The translations under genes were made by a program, and so were the position numbers. From Chelatococcus albus (GTDB taxonomy: Bacteria > Pseudomonadota > Alphaproteobacteria > Rhizobiales > Beijerinckiaceae): 64,000 bases of DNA. Of the stretch, positions 43,688 through 51,621 are shown piece after piece. Location of the stretch: positions 346,580-410,579 of the forward strand of contig NZ_JASJEV010000003.1 of the NCBI RefSeq assembly GCF_030067675.1, given 5' to 3'. Each line of letters begins with the position of its first letter. Position 1 is the stretch's first letter. A model generated the notes under the pieces. That model saw nothing but the letters and a program-made list of their open reading frames with translations. It ran no database searches and was not told the origin of the DNA.

Positions 43688-44577
43688 CGGGTGCCAGCCC
43701 GCAGTTCCGACGGATCGTGCTCGAGCTGCACCGAAGCGGCTACGATCCAACGACCGTGCAGCTCGCCGTCGAGCTCGCCGAGCTCATGCATCTCGATCTG
43801 TTCGGCCGCTTCATCGACGACCCGGGCATCGTGAGCCTCGCCGGCCTGCCCTTCGCCCGCGAATTCCGCGTCCTGGAATGCGAGTGGCACGTCCTCGACT
43901 CCGAAGGCGTGACGCGCTCCCGCGACCTCGCCATCGCAGCGGCGCAGCGCCTGTTCGCCAAGGCCGCCAGGACGTCGACCGCCACCTGCCACTTCGAGAT
44001 CGTGCACGAAACCGCTGCCGGTGCCGCGCGGGCTGGCGTTCGCGCCGAGGACATCCTCGTCGTTTCCCAGGCGACGGGCGCCGCCGGGCGCGCCGCCGAA
44101 CCCCTGCCGCTCGCGGTGGACGCGGCCTTCCGGACGGCCGCGGGCGTGCTCATCGTGCCAGGACGCATCGCGCGGCGTCACGGGCCGGTCGTCGCCGTCG
44201 TGGGCGGCCCCGACGACCCCAGTGTCGATGTGGCGAACGCTCTCGCGATAGAGGCGAAGGAAGCTCTGCTGCTGCTCGATCTGCGATCCGGCGTCCTCTC
44301 CCGTGCCGAAACGGGCGAGCGCGCCACCCGCACCGATGACCTGCTCGGCCTTCAGCGGACACCTGCTGCCACGGCGGATGCGGGCGCGGTCACGCACCTG
44401 CTCGGCCCCACGCGGGAACGCCTCATCGTCGTCCGCCGCGGCGTCATTGACGACGCGATCCTGTCGACGATCGCATCGCGGCGCGGGGTCCCCGTGCTCG
44501 TCCTCGGCTCGAACGGCGCCGGCCGTCCCAGGTCCGCCGCCAGCACACGCCCGCTGAGGGCAGTCGGACGCACATGA
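43684..44577 (+). CDS. Usp-like (universal stress protein type) hypothetical protein
   Basis: A 297-residue protein I can only place loosely. The N-terminus (FRRIVLELHRSGYDPTTVQLAVELAELMHLDLFGRFIDDPGI) resembles a Usp alpha/beta domain, and the second half (GPVVAVVGGPDDPSVDVANALAIEAKEALLLLDL, GVPVLVLGSNG) a second, diverged one. A clear ATP-binding G-2x-G-9x-G(S/T) motif is not visible. It is translationally coupled to the Lon-type protease gene (ATGA), so the two products probably act together. Confidence 0.6.
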   Translation: MTGASPQFRRIVLELHRSGYDPTTVQLAVELAELMHLDLFGRFIDDPGIVSLAGLPFAREFRVLECEWHVLDSEGVTRSRDLAIAAAQRLFAKAARTSTATCHFEIVHETAAGAARAGVRAEDILVVSQATGAAGRAAEPLPLAVDAAFRTAAGVLIVPGRIARRHGPVVAVVGGPDDPSVDVANALAIEAKEALLLLDLRSGVLSRAETGERATRTDDLLGLQRTPAATADAGAVTHLLGPTRERLIVVRRGVIDDAILSTIASRRGVPVLVLGSNGAGRPRSAASTRPLRAVGRT

Positions 44578-44743
44578 CCGGTGATCGGCGACGCCATTCC
44601 CGCTGGTGTGCCACCATGCTCGCACGCCGTCCCCGGGAGATGGAGCGCCCCGGCCACACCGTGAACGCCCTCCCAATACCGCCTGGCCCGGGCTCCTGCG
44701 GAACCCGACGCAGGCGGACCGCCCCGTCCGGAAGGAGCATCGC

Positions 44744-45658
44744 ATGGCGCCTGCCGTCCTCGTGGTCGGGAATCTGATCCTGGATACGGTCGTCACCCTG
44801 GCGGAGCCGCTGTGCCGCGGACGGAAATATGTCGCCTCGGCGCGCAGCACGTTCCATGGCGGACAGGGGGCAAATGTCGCATATACCCTCGCGGGACTGG
44901 GCATCCCCGTCCGCTTCGCCGGCGTTGCGGCAGGCGACGCGGCGAGCCGCGCGGCCATCTCGGCGCTGGCCGCCATGGGCGTCGACACCAGCGCCGTGCA
45001 GATCGTCGACGACGCGGCGCCCCACGAGGCCGTCATCCTGCACGAGGCGGAAACAGGCGAGCGCACGATCGTCATGCACCGCGATCCTCGCCTGGTCCTC
45101 GCGCCGGCGCTGATCGACGCGGCGTGGACGGACACCCTGCGCGCCGTCTACCTCGACGGGCACGAGGATCATGCCAATGCGCGGGCGCTCGCGCTCGCCC
45201 GCGCCGACGGCGTGCCGGTCGTGGTCGACGTCGAGCGGGGGGATGCCGCCTATCGACAGGTCACGGCGCTCGCGGATCACATCGTCGGTTCACGGGCTGC
45301 AGTTCAGGCGCTTGCGGGAAAGCGGGGCATTCTGGCGGCGCTTCGCTCCCTGGCGGGGCCAGGAACCCTCTTCGCCTGCGCGACTGACGGCGCAGGGGCG
45401 ATCACCTTCACCGGTCGCGGCGAGAATGGAGCGTTTCCCGTGCGGCCCGTCCGGCACCCCGTCGATACGACGGGCGCGGGCGACGCGTTCCGCGCCGCCT
45501 ACATCGCAGGGCTCCATCGGGGCCTCGCCCCGCTGGGCGCCCTGCGTTTTGCAGTCGAGGCCGGCGCCGCCAAATGCGGCCATCTCGGGCCGCGCCTGCC
45601 GCCGGAAACCTTGCGCGGCCTTGCCGGGCGGCTCCGGGAGCTCGGTGCCGAGGCTTGA
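44744..45658 (+). CDS. PfkB-family carbohydrate kinase
   Basis: A 304-residue ribokinase-type kinase. The PfkB signatures are present: GGQGANVAYTLAGLGIPVRFAGVAAGD near the N-terminus and DTTGAGDAFRAAYIAGL (catalytic aspartate, anion hole) near 240. The substrate (a sugar or nucleoside) cannot be inferred. The ATG is preceded by GAAGGAG. It is separated from the Usp-like gene by 166 bases and has no obvious operon partner downstream. Confidence 0.88.
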   Translation: MAPAVLVVGNLILDTVVTLAEPLCRGRKYVASARSTFHGGQGANVAYTLAGLGIPVRFAGVAAGDAASRAAISALAAMGVDTSAVQIVDDAAPHEAVILHEAETGERTIVMHRDPRLVLAPALIDAAWTDTLRAVYLDGHEDHANARALALARADGVPVVVDVERGDAAYRQVTALADHIVGSRAAVQALAGKRGILAALRSLAGPGTLFACATDGAGAITFTGRGENGAFPVRPVRHPVDTTGAGDAFRAAYIAGLHRGLAPLGALRFAVEAGAAKCGHLGPRLPPETLRGLAGRLRELGAEA

Positions 45659-45666
45659 GCAACCGG

Positions 45667-45721
45667 CCATATGGGATTAGACTACTCCGGTATTGGTCAA
45701 GATCATGAATAGTCCATATGG
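45667..45721. promoter_or_regulatory. pair of identical CCATATGG palindromes before the 76-residue gene
   Basis: CCATATGG, itself a perfect palindrome, occurs at 45667-45674 and again at 45714-45721, 47 bases apart (start to start). The second copy is 9 bases before the ATG, so a protein bound to both could loop and block the promoter or ribosome site of the small gene. The segment is AT-richer than its surroundings. Confidence 0.45.
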
Positions 45722-45730
45722 AGAGTTGCC

Positions 45731-45961
45731 ATGCAAAGCCCAAAATCAGTCGTTGCATCTGTGAAAGTCGCCCCTGAGACCATTGAAAAGCGCTTCACGA
45801 ACGCCGATCAGTTGAAAGCCCATCTCAAGGGCCTCGCGGATCGCAAGGTATCCGCTCTCGTGGAGCTCTGTGGTGACGTCAACGTGCTCGCACCCGAGAT
45901 CGCCAAGCTCGGCCTGAAGACGGACGGCGTCGCGCGCACCTCGATCTGCCTGAAGTCGTAG
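45731..45961 (+). CDS. hypothetical 76-residue protein (orphan; possible precursor peptide or small regulator)
   Basis: A small acidic/basic mixed protein with no family I recognise. N-terminal residues 1 to 20 (MQSPKSVVASVKVAPETIEK) look flexible; 21 to 65 are predicted helical with a heptad-like LKAHLKGLADRKV; the end (GVARTSICLKS) carries a cysteine, and a second cysteine is in VELCGDVN. It is preceded by GAGAGTTGCC. Codon use is AT-richer than the neighbours. It converges on the kinase end of the unusual enzyme cluster with only 12 bases between stop codons, so a link to that cluster is possible but unproven. Confidence 0.6.
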   Translation: MQSPKSVVASVKVAPETIEKRFTNADQLKAHLKGLADRKVSALVELCGDVNVLAPEIAKLGLKTDGVARTSICLKS

Positions 45962-45973
45962 CAGAGCTTCCCC

Positions 45974-46600
45974 TCATGCCGCCGATCTCGCTGTCGCATA
46001 GGCGTCCAGGATGATGGATGCGACCGCCTCGGGCGAGCGATTGGTGGTATCCACGACGATCCAGGGCTCGTTCCGAGGGACGAGGCCGACCACGAAGTCC
46101 TCGTAAGCCTGGTGCAGCCGTGGATCGGAAGCCAGAAGAGAGTCGCGTGGCGAACCTGGCAGACGGCCACGCGCTCTCTCCTGTTTCGTGGCGAGGTCCG
46201 ACGTCAGCATGACGCCGAGATCGAACACCGTTCGCGCGGCGAGGATACGCTCGGACGGGTAGATCTCCTTGCCGCCGTGAAAGAAGGCGTTGCGGCCCAG
46301 TTGGGTCAGCCAGTGCCGCTCCTGCAGGTGGATCGCGCCGGGAACGGGCGCAAGCGTCTGCAGATCGATCATCAGCGCCGCCGTATAGTACCAGTCGCGC
46401 GTCTCCAGATCATCGCTGAGCCGCGCCCGCTCGTCCAGGAAGCGCACCAGCGGCGCCGCCGACATGTAGCATTTGCGATAGACGACGGTCGGTGCCCCCG
46501 GCGGCACCGTCAAACGCCGCAATATGGCTTCGGCGACCGTCGTCTTGCCGATGTAGTCGACGCCTTCGATGGCAATGCCCGGTACGTTGACGATGGCCAT
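45974..46600 (-). CDS. thymidylate-kinase-like P-loop kinase
   Basis: A 208-residue P-loop NTPase. Walker A is GIAIEGVDYIGKTTVAEAIL (G-x4-GKT), laid out as in thymidylate kinases. It has LQERHWLTQLGR in the place of the DR(Y/W) region, and ERARGR in the lid position. Real Tmk proteins read EGxDGSGKTT, so this is a diverged paralogue and may phosphorylate a different small molecule or protein. It is the last gene of a four-gene block headed by a nucleotidyltransferase. Start at MAIVNVPG, with GGGAG before it. Confidence 0.78.
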   Translation of the reverse strand: MAIVNVPGIAIEGVDYIGKTTVAEAILRRLTVPPGAPTVVYRKCYMSAAPLVRFLDERARLSDDLETRDWYYTAALMIDLQTLAPVPGAIHLQERHWLTQLGRNAFFHGGKEIYPSERILAARTVFDLGVMLTSDLATKQERARGRLPGSPRDSLLASDPRLHQAYEDFVVGLVPRNEPWIVVDTTNRSPEAVASIILDAYATARSAA

Positions 46601-46635
46601 GCCGTGCTCCCGCGGAACGTCTTCAGGCAACCTTC

Positions 46636-47676
46636 TCAGGTCGTGATCTCGACCGCGACCTTGGCGGCGCGAATCTCGCCATTCAGGCGGCCATCACCGA
46701 TGTCGCAACCAACCAGACGAAAGCCTTCCTCGATCTCCTTGAATGGCACGGTCGCGTCGACGATCGTTGAGGCCGGCACCACGCCAGTCTCCACGGCCTC
46801 CAGGGCCTCGTCGAAGGTCCCGATCGTGTCGATCGAGCCGATGAGCGACACGCTCCGGTCGGTCAGCGCGGACGGAACGATCTCGACCGGTCGTGAGCGA
46901 AGTGCCACCAGGACGATCTTGCCGCCCCGGTCGATGACCTCGAGCAGATGGCTCAGGCCGACGCCGCTCGCCTCCACCGCCACATCCACTGCGCCATGGC
47001 TGCGCCGGATGGCATCGACGGCGGCCTCTCCGTCTGCAACCACGGTCCAGCGCCGACCGAAGATGGCCTCGGCCACGGCGCGGCGATGGGCGGAGCCGTC
47101 GACCAGGACACCGCCCGCCCCGCGGTGATCGAGAAGCGAGGCATAGATCAGCCCCATGGGCCCGCAGCCGAATACGAGCGCCCGGCGCCCGTCCAAGGCG
47201 CCGACCTGCTTGAGGCCGGTCAGGGCGCAGCTCGTGGGCTCGGTGAGAATAGCAAGCCTGAACGGCGTGGATGGCTTGAGCTTGCGCAGAAAGCGCGCCT
47301 CGGTCCGGTAGAGCGGCGCGAAGGCGCCGTCGGCGCTCACCCCGGTCTCGGTGCCCGGCTTGTGCACGCAATGGTTCGGCCGCCCCGTGGCGCAATAGCG
47401 GCAGCGGCCGCAGAAATAGGTCGGGTCGACAACCACCCTGTCGCCGGGGACGAAGTCCTCGACCTGCGCCCCGACGGCCACCACGACGCCCGCGGTCTCG
47501 TGTCCGAGCACAACGGGTGCCGACGCGACGTAATGCCCGGCGACGATGCCGACGTCCGTGCCGCAGATGCCCGTGGCCCGGATCGCGACGAGCACGTCCT
47601 CATCGCGCGCGATGCCGGGCTCCGGCCACTCCTCGATGGCCGCCCGCCAGGGGCCGCGATAGACGAAGGCCTTCAT
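46636..47676 (-). CDS. zinc-dependent medium-chain dehydrogenase/reductase
   Basis: A 346-residue MDR-family enzyme. The catalytic zinc ligands are in GICGTDV (Cys) and LGHETAGVV (His/Glu). The structural zinc cluster CGRCRYCATGRPNHC is complete, and the nucleotide motif is VFGCGPMGLIY. It resembles sorbitol, threonine and scyllo-inosamine-type dehydrogenases, so oxidation of an amino-alcohol or cyclitol is plausible. The ATG overlaps the aminotransferase stop codon (ATGA), a firm sign that the two enzymes act in one pathway, probably oxidation followed or preceded by transamination. Confidence 0.88.
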   Translation of the reverse strand: MKAFVYRGPWRAAIEEWPEPGIARDEDVLVAIRATGICGTDVGIVAGHYVASAPVVLGHETAGVVVAVGAQVEDFVPGDRVVVDPTYFCGRCRYCATGRPNHCVHKPGTETGVSADGAFAPLYRTEARFLRKLKPSTPFRLAILTEPTSCALTGLKQVGALDGRRALVFGCGPMGLIYASLLDHRGAGGVLVDGSAHRRAVAEAIFGRRWTVVADGEAAVDAIRRSHGAVDVAVEASGVGLSHLLEVIDRGGKIVLVALRSRPVEIVPSALTDRSVSLIGSIDTIGTFDEALEAVETGVVPASTIVDATVPFKEIEEGFRLVGCDIGDGRLNGEIRAAKVAVEITT

Positions 47677-48959
47677 GCCTGCAGAACCCTGGAATGGGCC
47701 GGCGCCGGCACCGATGGCTCCGCCGTTTCGCCGAGCACCGCATCCAGGCGGTCGACAATCTCGTCCAGCTCCGCCTCGCTGGCGACGAGGGCCGGGCGCA
47801 CCTTGACCACGTTCCCGCGCCCGTACTGCGAGGTCCTGAGCAGGAGCCGGTGGCGATCGCGCGCCACCTCCACGATCCGGTTGGCCCGTTCCACGTCCCG
47901 CCCGCCGTCAACTGTCACCATCTCGAGCCCCCACATGAGGCCGAGGCCGCGCACCTCGCCGATGCCGCGATGGCGATGGGAGAGCCGCCGCAGCCGTTCC
48001 CCGAGGAGCCTGCCCCTTCGCCGCACATCCGCCAGGAAGGAGGGGCTGGAGATCACCTCGAGCGTGGCGATGCCCGCTGCGAGCCCAAGGAGGTGGGCGC
48101 CGCTGGTGAAGGAATGCTCATGGCGTTCGAGCACGTCGAGCTCGCCGCGCATCAGCACCGCGGCAAGCGGCACCCCGCAGCCGCCGAGGCCCTTGGCCAG
48201 CACGATGATGTCCGGATCGAGCCCGAGGGCGACGGAGGCGAACATGTGCCCCGTACGCCCGAGCCCCGTCTGAACCTCGTCCGCCACGAGCAGGATGCCC
48301 CGCTCGGAGCAGAAGCGGCGGATCTTCGGAAAAAAGGCCGCCGGAGGCACGATGTTGCCACCGTTGCCGAAGACCGGCTCGACGATCAGGCAGGCGATCC
48401 GCGATGTTGCGGCGTAGGTCAGGATCTCGTCGATCTTGTCGACGCATTTGACGCCGCAGGTCGCAGGCTGGGCATCGTAGAAGCAGCGCAGGCAGTAGGG
48501 TGCCGGTGCGCGCACGGCAGCGGGAATGCTCGACGTCGCCGGGAACGCCTCCCGGCGGAAAGCTGGCCCTGCGAGACCCGTCGTGTACAGCGTCTGGCCG
48601 TGATGCCCGTAGAAGAAGGTGAGGACGCCTGGGCGCCCGGTTGCCTTCTGGGTGATGCGCACGGCGCATTCGACGGCGGTCGACCCCGTGATGTCGCGCA
48701 GCCAGACGGCATCGAGGCCGGCTGGGGCGAGCGCGGCGAGCTTGCGCGTGAACTCCTCCTTAAGCGGGCTCGCCATGCTGCTTCCGACATGCATGGCGCG
48801 TCGCGCCTGGGCGACGACTGCGTCCACCACGGCGGGGTGGGAGTAGCCGAGGGGCAGGTTGAAGGTGCCCGACACCGCGTCGAGATAGCGCTCCCCCGCC
48901 TCGGTGACGGCCCAGACCCCCTCCCCGCGTTCCATGATCGGCACTGTCGGAGTGGCCAT
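47673..48959 (-). CDS. class III PLP-dependent aminotransferase
   Basis: A fold-type I omega-aminotransferase of about 428 residues. The PLP lysine is in IIVLAKGLGGCG and the PLP-ring aspartate in LLVADEVQTGLGRTG; GSTAVECAVRI binds the phosphate. An insert with four cysteines (YCLRCF and CGVKC) is shared with some members of the class. ATG at 48959 is preceded by a strong GGGGGGAGG; an ATG at 48980 would overlap the nucleotidyltransferase stop (ATGA). It is coupled downstream to the dehydrogenase gene. Confidence 0.9.
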   Translation of the reverse strand: MATPTVPIMERGEGVWAVTEAGERYLDAVSGTFNLPLGYSHPAVVDAVVAQARRAMHVGSSMASPLKEEFTRKLAALAPAGLDAVWLRDITGSTAVECAVRITQKATGRPGVLTFFYGHHGQTLYTTGLAGPAFRREAFPATSSIPAAVRAPAPYCLRCFYDAQPATCGVKCVDKIDEILTYAATSRIACLIVEPVFGNGGNIVPPAAFFPKIRRFCSERGILLVADEVQTGLGRTGHMFASVALGLDPDIIVLAKGLGGCGVPLAAVLMRGELDVLERHEHSFTSGAHLLGLAAGIATLEVISSPSFLADVRRRGRLLGERLRRLSHRHRGIGEVRGLGLMWGLEMVTVDGGRDVERANRIVEVARDRHRLLLRTSQYGRGNVVKVRPALVASEAELDEIVDRLDAVLGETAEPSVPAPAHSRVLQA

Positions 48960-48976
48960 TGTCCTCCCCCCGCTGA

Positions 48977-50065
48977 TCATCGATGAGACCCGTCGTGGCG
49001 TGTCAGCAGATGCGGAGGCGGCTCGGGCCCGTCGAGAATGCGCCCGAGCTGCCAGCCGTAGTCACGCCTTTCGCGTCGCCCTGCCAGGCCGAGTGCCTCG
49101 ATCACCGAGGCAGGCACGGTTCCCGGCGCCAGCGCCTCGAACAGCGACAGGCCATAGTACAAGGGCACGGCCACGCCCTCGGCGGCTGCACGCTCGGCCA
49201 GAAGGTCGAAGGGAAATCCGGCGCGCAGATGGGGCAGGCAGTAGAAGTAATCACGGATGGTCGTCTTGGCGTGGCTCGCCTGCTCCGCATAGAGCCGCGC
49301 AAGGGTGAACCAGGCCGCATCGACCGGTGCGAGCGCGCGGCCGAGACCGAAGGCGCTCGGCACGGCCCTCTCGATCAGCGGCGCCGGATCCGTGTCGCGC
49401 GACAGGCCGACATGGATGTCCACATTGACGAAGAAGCGCGGAAGCCCCTGCGCCGTCTCGTACATGACGCAGGCGCCGGAGCGCCGGATCGCCGGCAGAT
49501 CCGCGTCCGCCACCTCGATCCCCATCGGCTTCATGAAGGGGGCGAGCTCGTAATGGCCGAACTCGGTGGCCGCGATGTCCTCGATGTCGAGGTCGACGAG
49601 GCGGTCCTCCTCGGGCAGGAAGCCCGCCTGCCGGTAGCCGAGCGAGAAGAGACAGCGCTTGGCAATCTGCGCCGCGGCGCGGGGCACGAGCAGGTCGATG
49701 TCGCTCGAGACGCTGATCGCCCGCGAGCCGTAGAAGCGCTCGATTGCCTCCGCCCCCTTGAGGACGACCGCGCTCACGCCCTCGGCTTCGAGCCCCCGCA
49801 AGATCTCGAGGAGAGCGGCTCGCTGCGCGCTCCAGATGCGGTCGTAGATGATCTGCGGCGGGTAGCTTCTGCTGCCGTAGAGGAAGAACAGCGAGTCGAT
49901 CTTCTTGGCCTGCAGCCAGGGCACGAGCCGGGCGGGGTCGAGATCCGCCGGCGGTGCCCAGCCTCGCCCCAGCGCAGCACGCACCAATGCCCCGAAGACA
50001 GTGATCTTGGTCAGATCATCGAAACGCAAAGGATGAGCACAATCGGACATTGAGCAACGAGCCAT
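48977..50065 (-). CDS. nucleotidyltransferase family protein (NTP_transf_5 type)
   Basis: A protein of up to 362 residues with a polymerase-beta-type nucleotidyltransferase core. The motif region AVVLKGAEAIERFYGSRAISVSSDIDLLV has the KG pair and the catalytic S-D-x-D (SSDIDLLV) of the uncharacterised PF14907-like group. The C-terminal half is helical. Such proteins occur in several peptide and small-molecule biosynthetic clusters but their targets are mostly unknown. It heads the operon. M6 (50050) may be the true start, because a palindrome covers the bases just upstream of the first ATG. Confidence 0.82.
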   Translation of the reverse strand: MARCSMSDCAHPLRFDDLTKITVFGALVRAALGRGWAPPADLDPARLVPWLQAKKIDSLFFLYGSRSYPPQIIYDRIWSAQRAALLEILRGLEAEGVSAVVLKGAEAIERFYGSRAISVSSDIDLLVPRAAAQIAKRCLFSLGYRQAGFLPEEDRLVDLDIEDIAATEFGHYELAPFMKPMGIEVADADLPAIRRSGACVMYETAQGLPRFFVNVDIHVGLSRDTDPAPLIERAVPSAFGLGRALAPVDAAWFTLARLYAEQASHAKTTIRDYFYCLPHLRAGFPFDLLAERAAAEGVAVPLYYGLSLFEALAPGTVPASVIEALGLAGRRERRDYGWQLGRILDGPEPPPHLLTRHDGSHR

Positions 50066-50080
50066 AATGCAATCGCATTA
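50065..50080. promoter_or_regulatory. inverted repeat at the head of the nucleotidyltransferase operon
   Basis: TAATGCAATCGCATTA has perfect 6-base arms around AATC, and its first base overlaps the first ATG of the nucleotidyltransferase gene. It lies in the divergent gap towards the HAD-hydrolase gene. A TTGCGA element about 19 bases upstream on the minus strand with CATTAT inside the repeat could form the promoter, making this an operator. Confidence 0.45.
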
Positions 50081-50158
50081 GAGTAGTGTCGCAAGGTAAA
50101 TGCAATCCCTTCTAGCGTGCCGCCCGGCACAGGCCCGCCTTGTACGGGCCTCGCATGC

Positions 50159-50932
50159 ATGGCACCAAGGGTCTCGTCCCGATCTCGCGAGAGCCGAGCC
50201 GTGCCGTCCGCCACAAGCCGCCGCGACCCTCCTGTCTCGATTGCCGGCATTCTCTTCGACAAGGATGGAACCCTGCTCGACTACGCGGCGAGTTGGACGC
50301 CCATCAATCGCCGCGCCGCCGCGATCGCCGCCCGCGGCGATCCAGCGCTCGCAGCCAGGCTGTTGCAGCTCGGTGGGGCTGATCCGGTGAGCGGCCGGGT
50401 TGCGCCCGACAGCCTGCTCGCCAGCGGCAACACGGCCGAGCTCGCCGAGGTATGGGTCGCCGGCGGGGCACCCCACGACCGGGGCGGCCTGACCCGCATG
50501 CTGGATGAACTGTTCCGCGCCTCGGTGGCCGACATGGTGCCGGTCACCGATCTCGCCGCCCTGTTCAGCCGGCTCCGGGGGCATGGCCTCAAGCTCGGCA
50601 TCGCATCGAGCGACAACGAGGCCTCGGTCCGCGCGACGGCGGCGCGCTTCGGCATCGACGGCCTCATCGACTATGTCGCCGGCTACGACAGCGGCTTCGG
50701 CACGAAGCCGGCGCCCGGCATGGTTGAGGGCTTCTGCCGCGTGGCGCAGCTCTCCCCGGCGGAGGTCGCCGTGGTCGGCGACAACACCCACGACATGCTC
50801 ATGGGCCGCGCTGCCGCTGTCGGCTTCATCGTCGGCGTGCTGACCGGCAACGGCACCCGCGAAACCCTCGCGCCGCACGCGGACATTTGCCTCGAGAGCA
50901 TCGAAGCGCTGGAGGCTGCGCTCTACGGCTGA
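50159..50932 (+). CDS. HAD-superfamily hydrolase (phosphoglycolate-phosphatase-like)
   Basis: A HAD-family phosphatase of about 257 residues. Motif I is GILFDKDGTLLDY (nucleophile and acid aspartates), motif II is the S in LGIASSDNE, the lysine is in GTKPAP, and motif IV is VAVVGDNTHDML. The cap domain is the small helical C1 type. It resembles Gph. The start is uncertain: ATG 50159 or GTG 50201, and the core begins about residue 30. It is divergent from the nucleotidyltransferase operon across about 100 bases, so shared control is possible. Confidence 0.83.
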   Translation: MAPRVSSRSRESRAVPSATSRRDPPVSIAGILFDKDGTLLDYAASWTPINRRAAAIAARGDPALAARLLQLGGADPVSGRVAPDSLLASGNTAELAEVWVAGGAPHDRGGLTRMLDELFRASVADMVPVTDLAALFSRLRGHGLKLGIASSDNEASVRATAARFGIDGLIDYVAGYDSGFGTKPAPGMVEGFCRVAQLSPAEVAVVGDNTHDMLMGRAAAVGFIVGVLTGNGTRETLAPHADICLESIEALEAALYG

Positions 50933-50967
50933 TGCCCGCGGGGACTGCGCGGGCACGCCTTGCCCTG

Positions 50968-51312
50968 TCAGGGCAGGATCTGGCTGAGGAAGAGCTTGGT
51001 GCGCTCGTGCTGGGGATGGGCGAAGAACTCGCTCGGCGTGTTCATCTCCACGATCTGGCCGGCGTCCATGAAGATGACGCGGTTCGCCACCTGCTTGGCA
51101 AAGCCCATCTCGTGCGTGACGCAGAGCATGGTCATGCCCTCCTGCGCCAGCGACACCATGGTGTCGAGCACCTCCTTCACCATCTCCGGGTCGAGCGCCG
51201 AGGTCGGCTCGTCGAACAGCATGATCTTCGGGCTCATGCACAGCGAGCGGGCGATGGCCACCCGCTGCTGCCCGCCGGAGAGCTGGCCGGGATATTTGTG
51301 CGCCTGCTCCGG
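50968..51312 (-). pseudogene. 5'-truncated amino-acid ABC transporter ATP-binding gene
   Basis: Encodes only the C-terminal half of a GlnQ/AapP-type ATPase, from [24 protein letters not shown] through Walker [14 protein letters not shown] and [14 protein letters not shown] to the normal C-terminus FLSQILP. Walker A and the Q-loop are absent. Homology stops abruptly near 51312; the open frame continues to 51387 but that part is unrelated. About 110 residues are missing, so the product cannot bind ATP normally. It lies at the edge of the probable genomic island, so an insertion or deletion at this point explains the loss. Confidence 0.85.
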
Positions 51313-51621
51313 GCCTTCACCGCGATCCTCCCTGAGGTCAGGAACGCCTTTGCGGTCGGCCAGGGCCCTGGCGGCTCCGACCCGCAACGCACATCCCCCG
51401 CGCAGCGATCACGGACCGCGGCACGCCTTGGCGGCAGCAAGCGGCACGCGGGTCAGGAAACCTGCAACCGTCTGATTTTCGGAGAAGAATGGCGCACCGC
51501 ACCGGGCGATGATGAGAACTACGTTTACGCTATAGCCCTCCCTTGAACGGAGTTCGAATCCCTCTCGTCCGCCACGCGGAATTTTGAAGATTTGGCGGTC
51601 AGCGCCCAACGGAAATGAGCA
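51313..51621. other. junction region without an intact gene
   Basis: Between the truncated ATPase and the next readable gene there are about 310 bases. The only feature I recognise is the tRNA-Ser 3'-end remnant at 51552-51574. The rest, including a moderately AT-rich stretch at 51460-51545, has no coding signal. It is the probable boundary between core and acquired DNA. Confidence 0.6.
51552..51574 (+). repeat. remnant of a tRNA-Ser 3' end (putative att site)
   Basis: Twenty-three bases read as the T-loop (TTCGAAT), the 3' side of the T-stem (CCCTC), a short acceptor strand ending GTCCG, and CCA. This matches the 3' end of bacterial serine tRNA genes, with one base missing from the acceptor strand. 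The sequence just upstream (CGGA before G-TTCGAAT) cannot pair as a T-stem, so no whole tRNA is present. Such 3'-end copies are left by integrases that use tRNA genes as attachment sites. Confidence 0.65.

Noticed and set aside
45731..45961. Lasso- or lanthipeptide precursor reading of the 76-residue gene
   Set aside because: No leader motif, cyclase, protease or lanthionine synthetase is present, so a defined peptide class cannot be claimed.
51485..51574. A complete tRNA-Ser gene at the island boundary
   Set aside because: Only the last 23 bases match; the preceding bases cannot form the T-stem, anticodon arm or acceptor stem.
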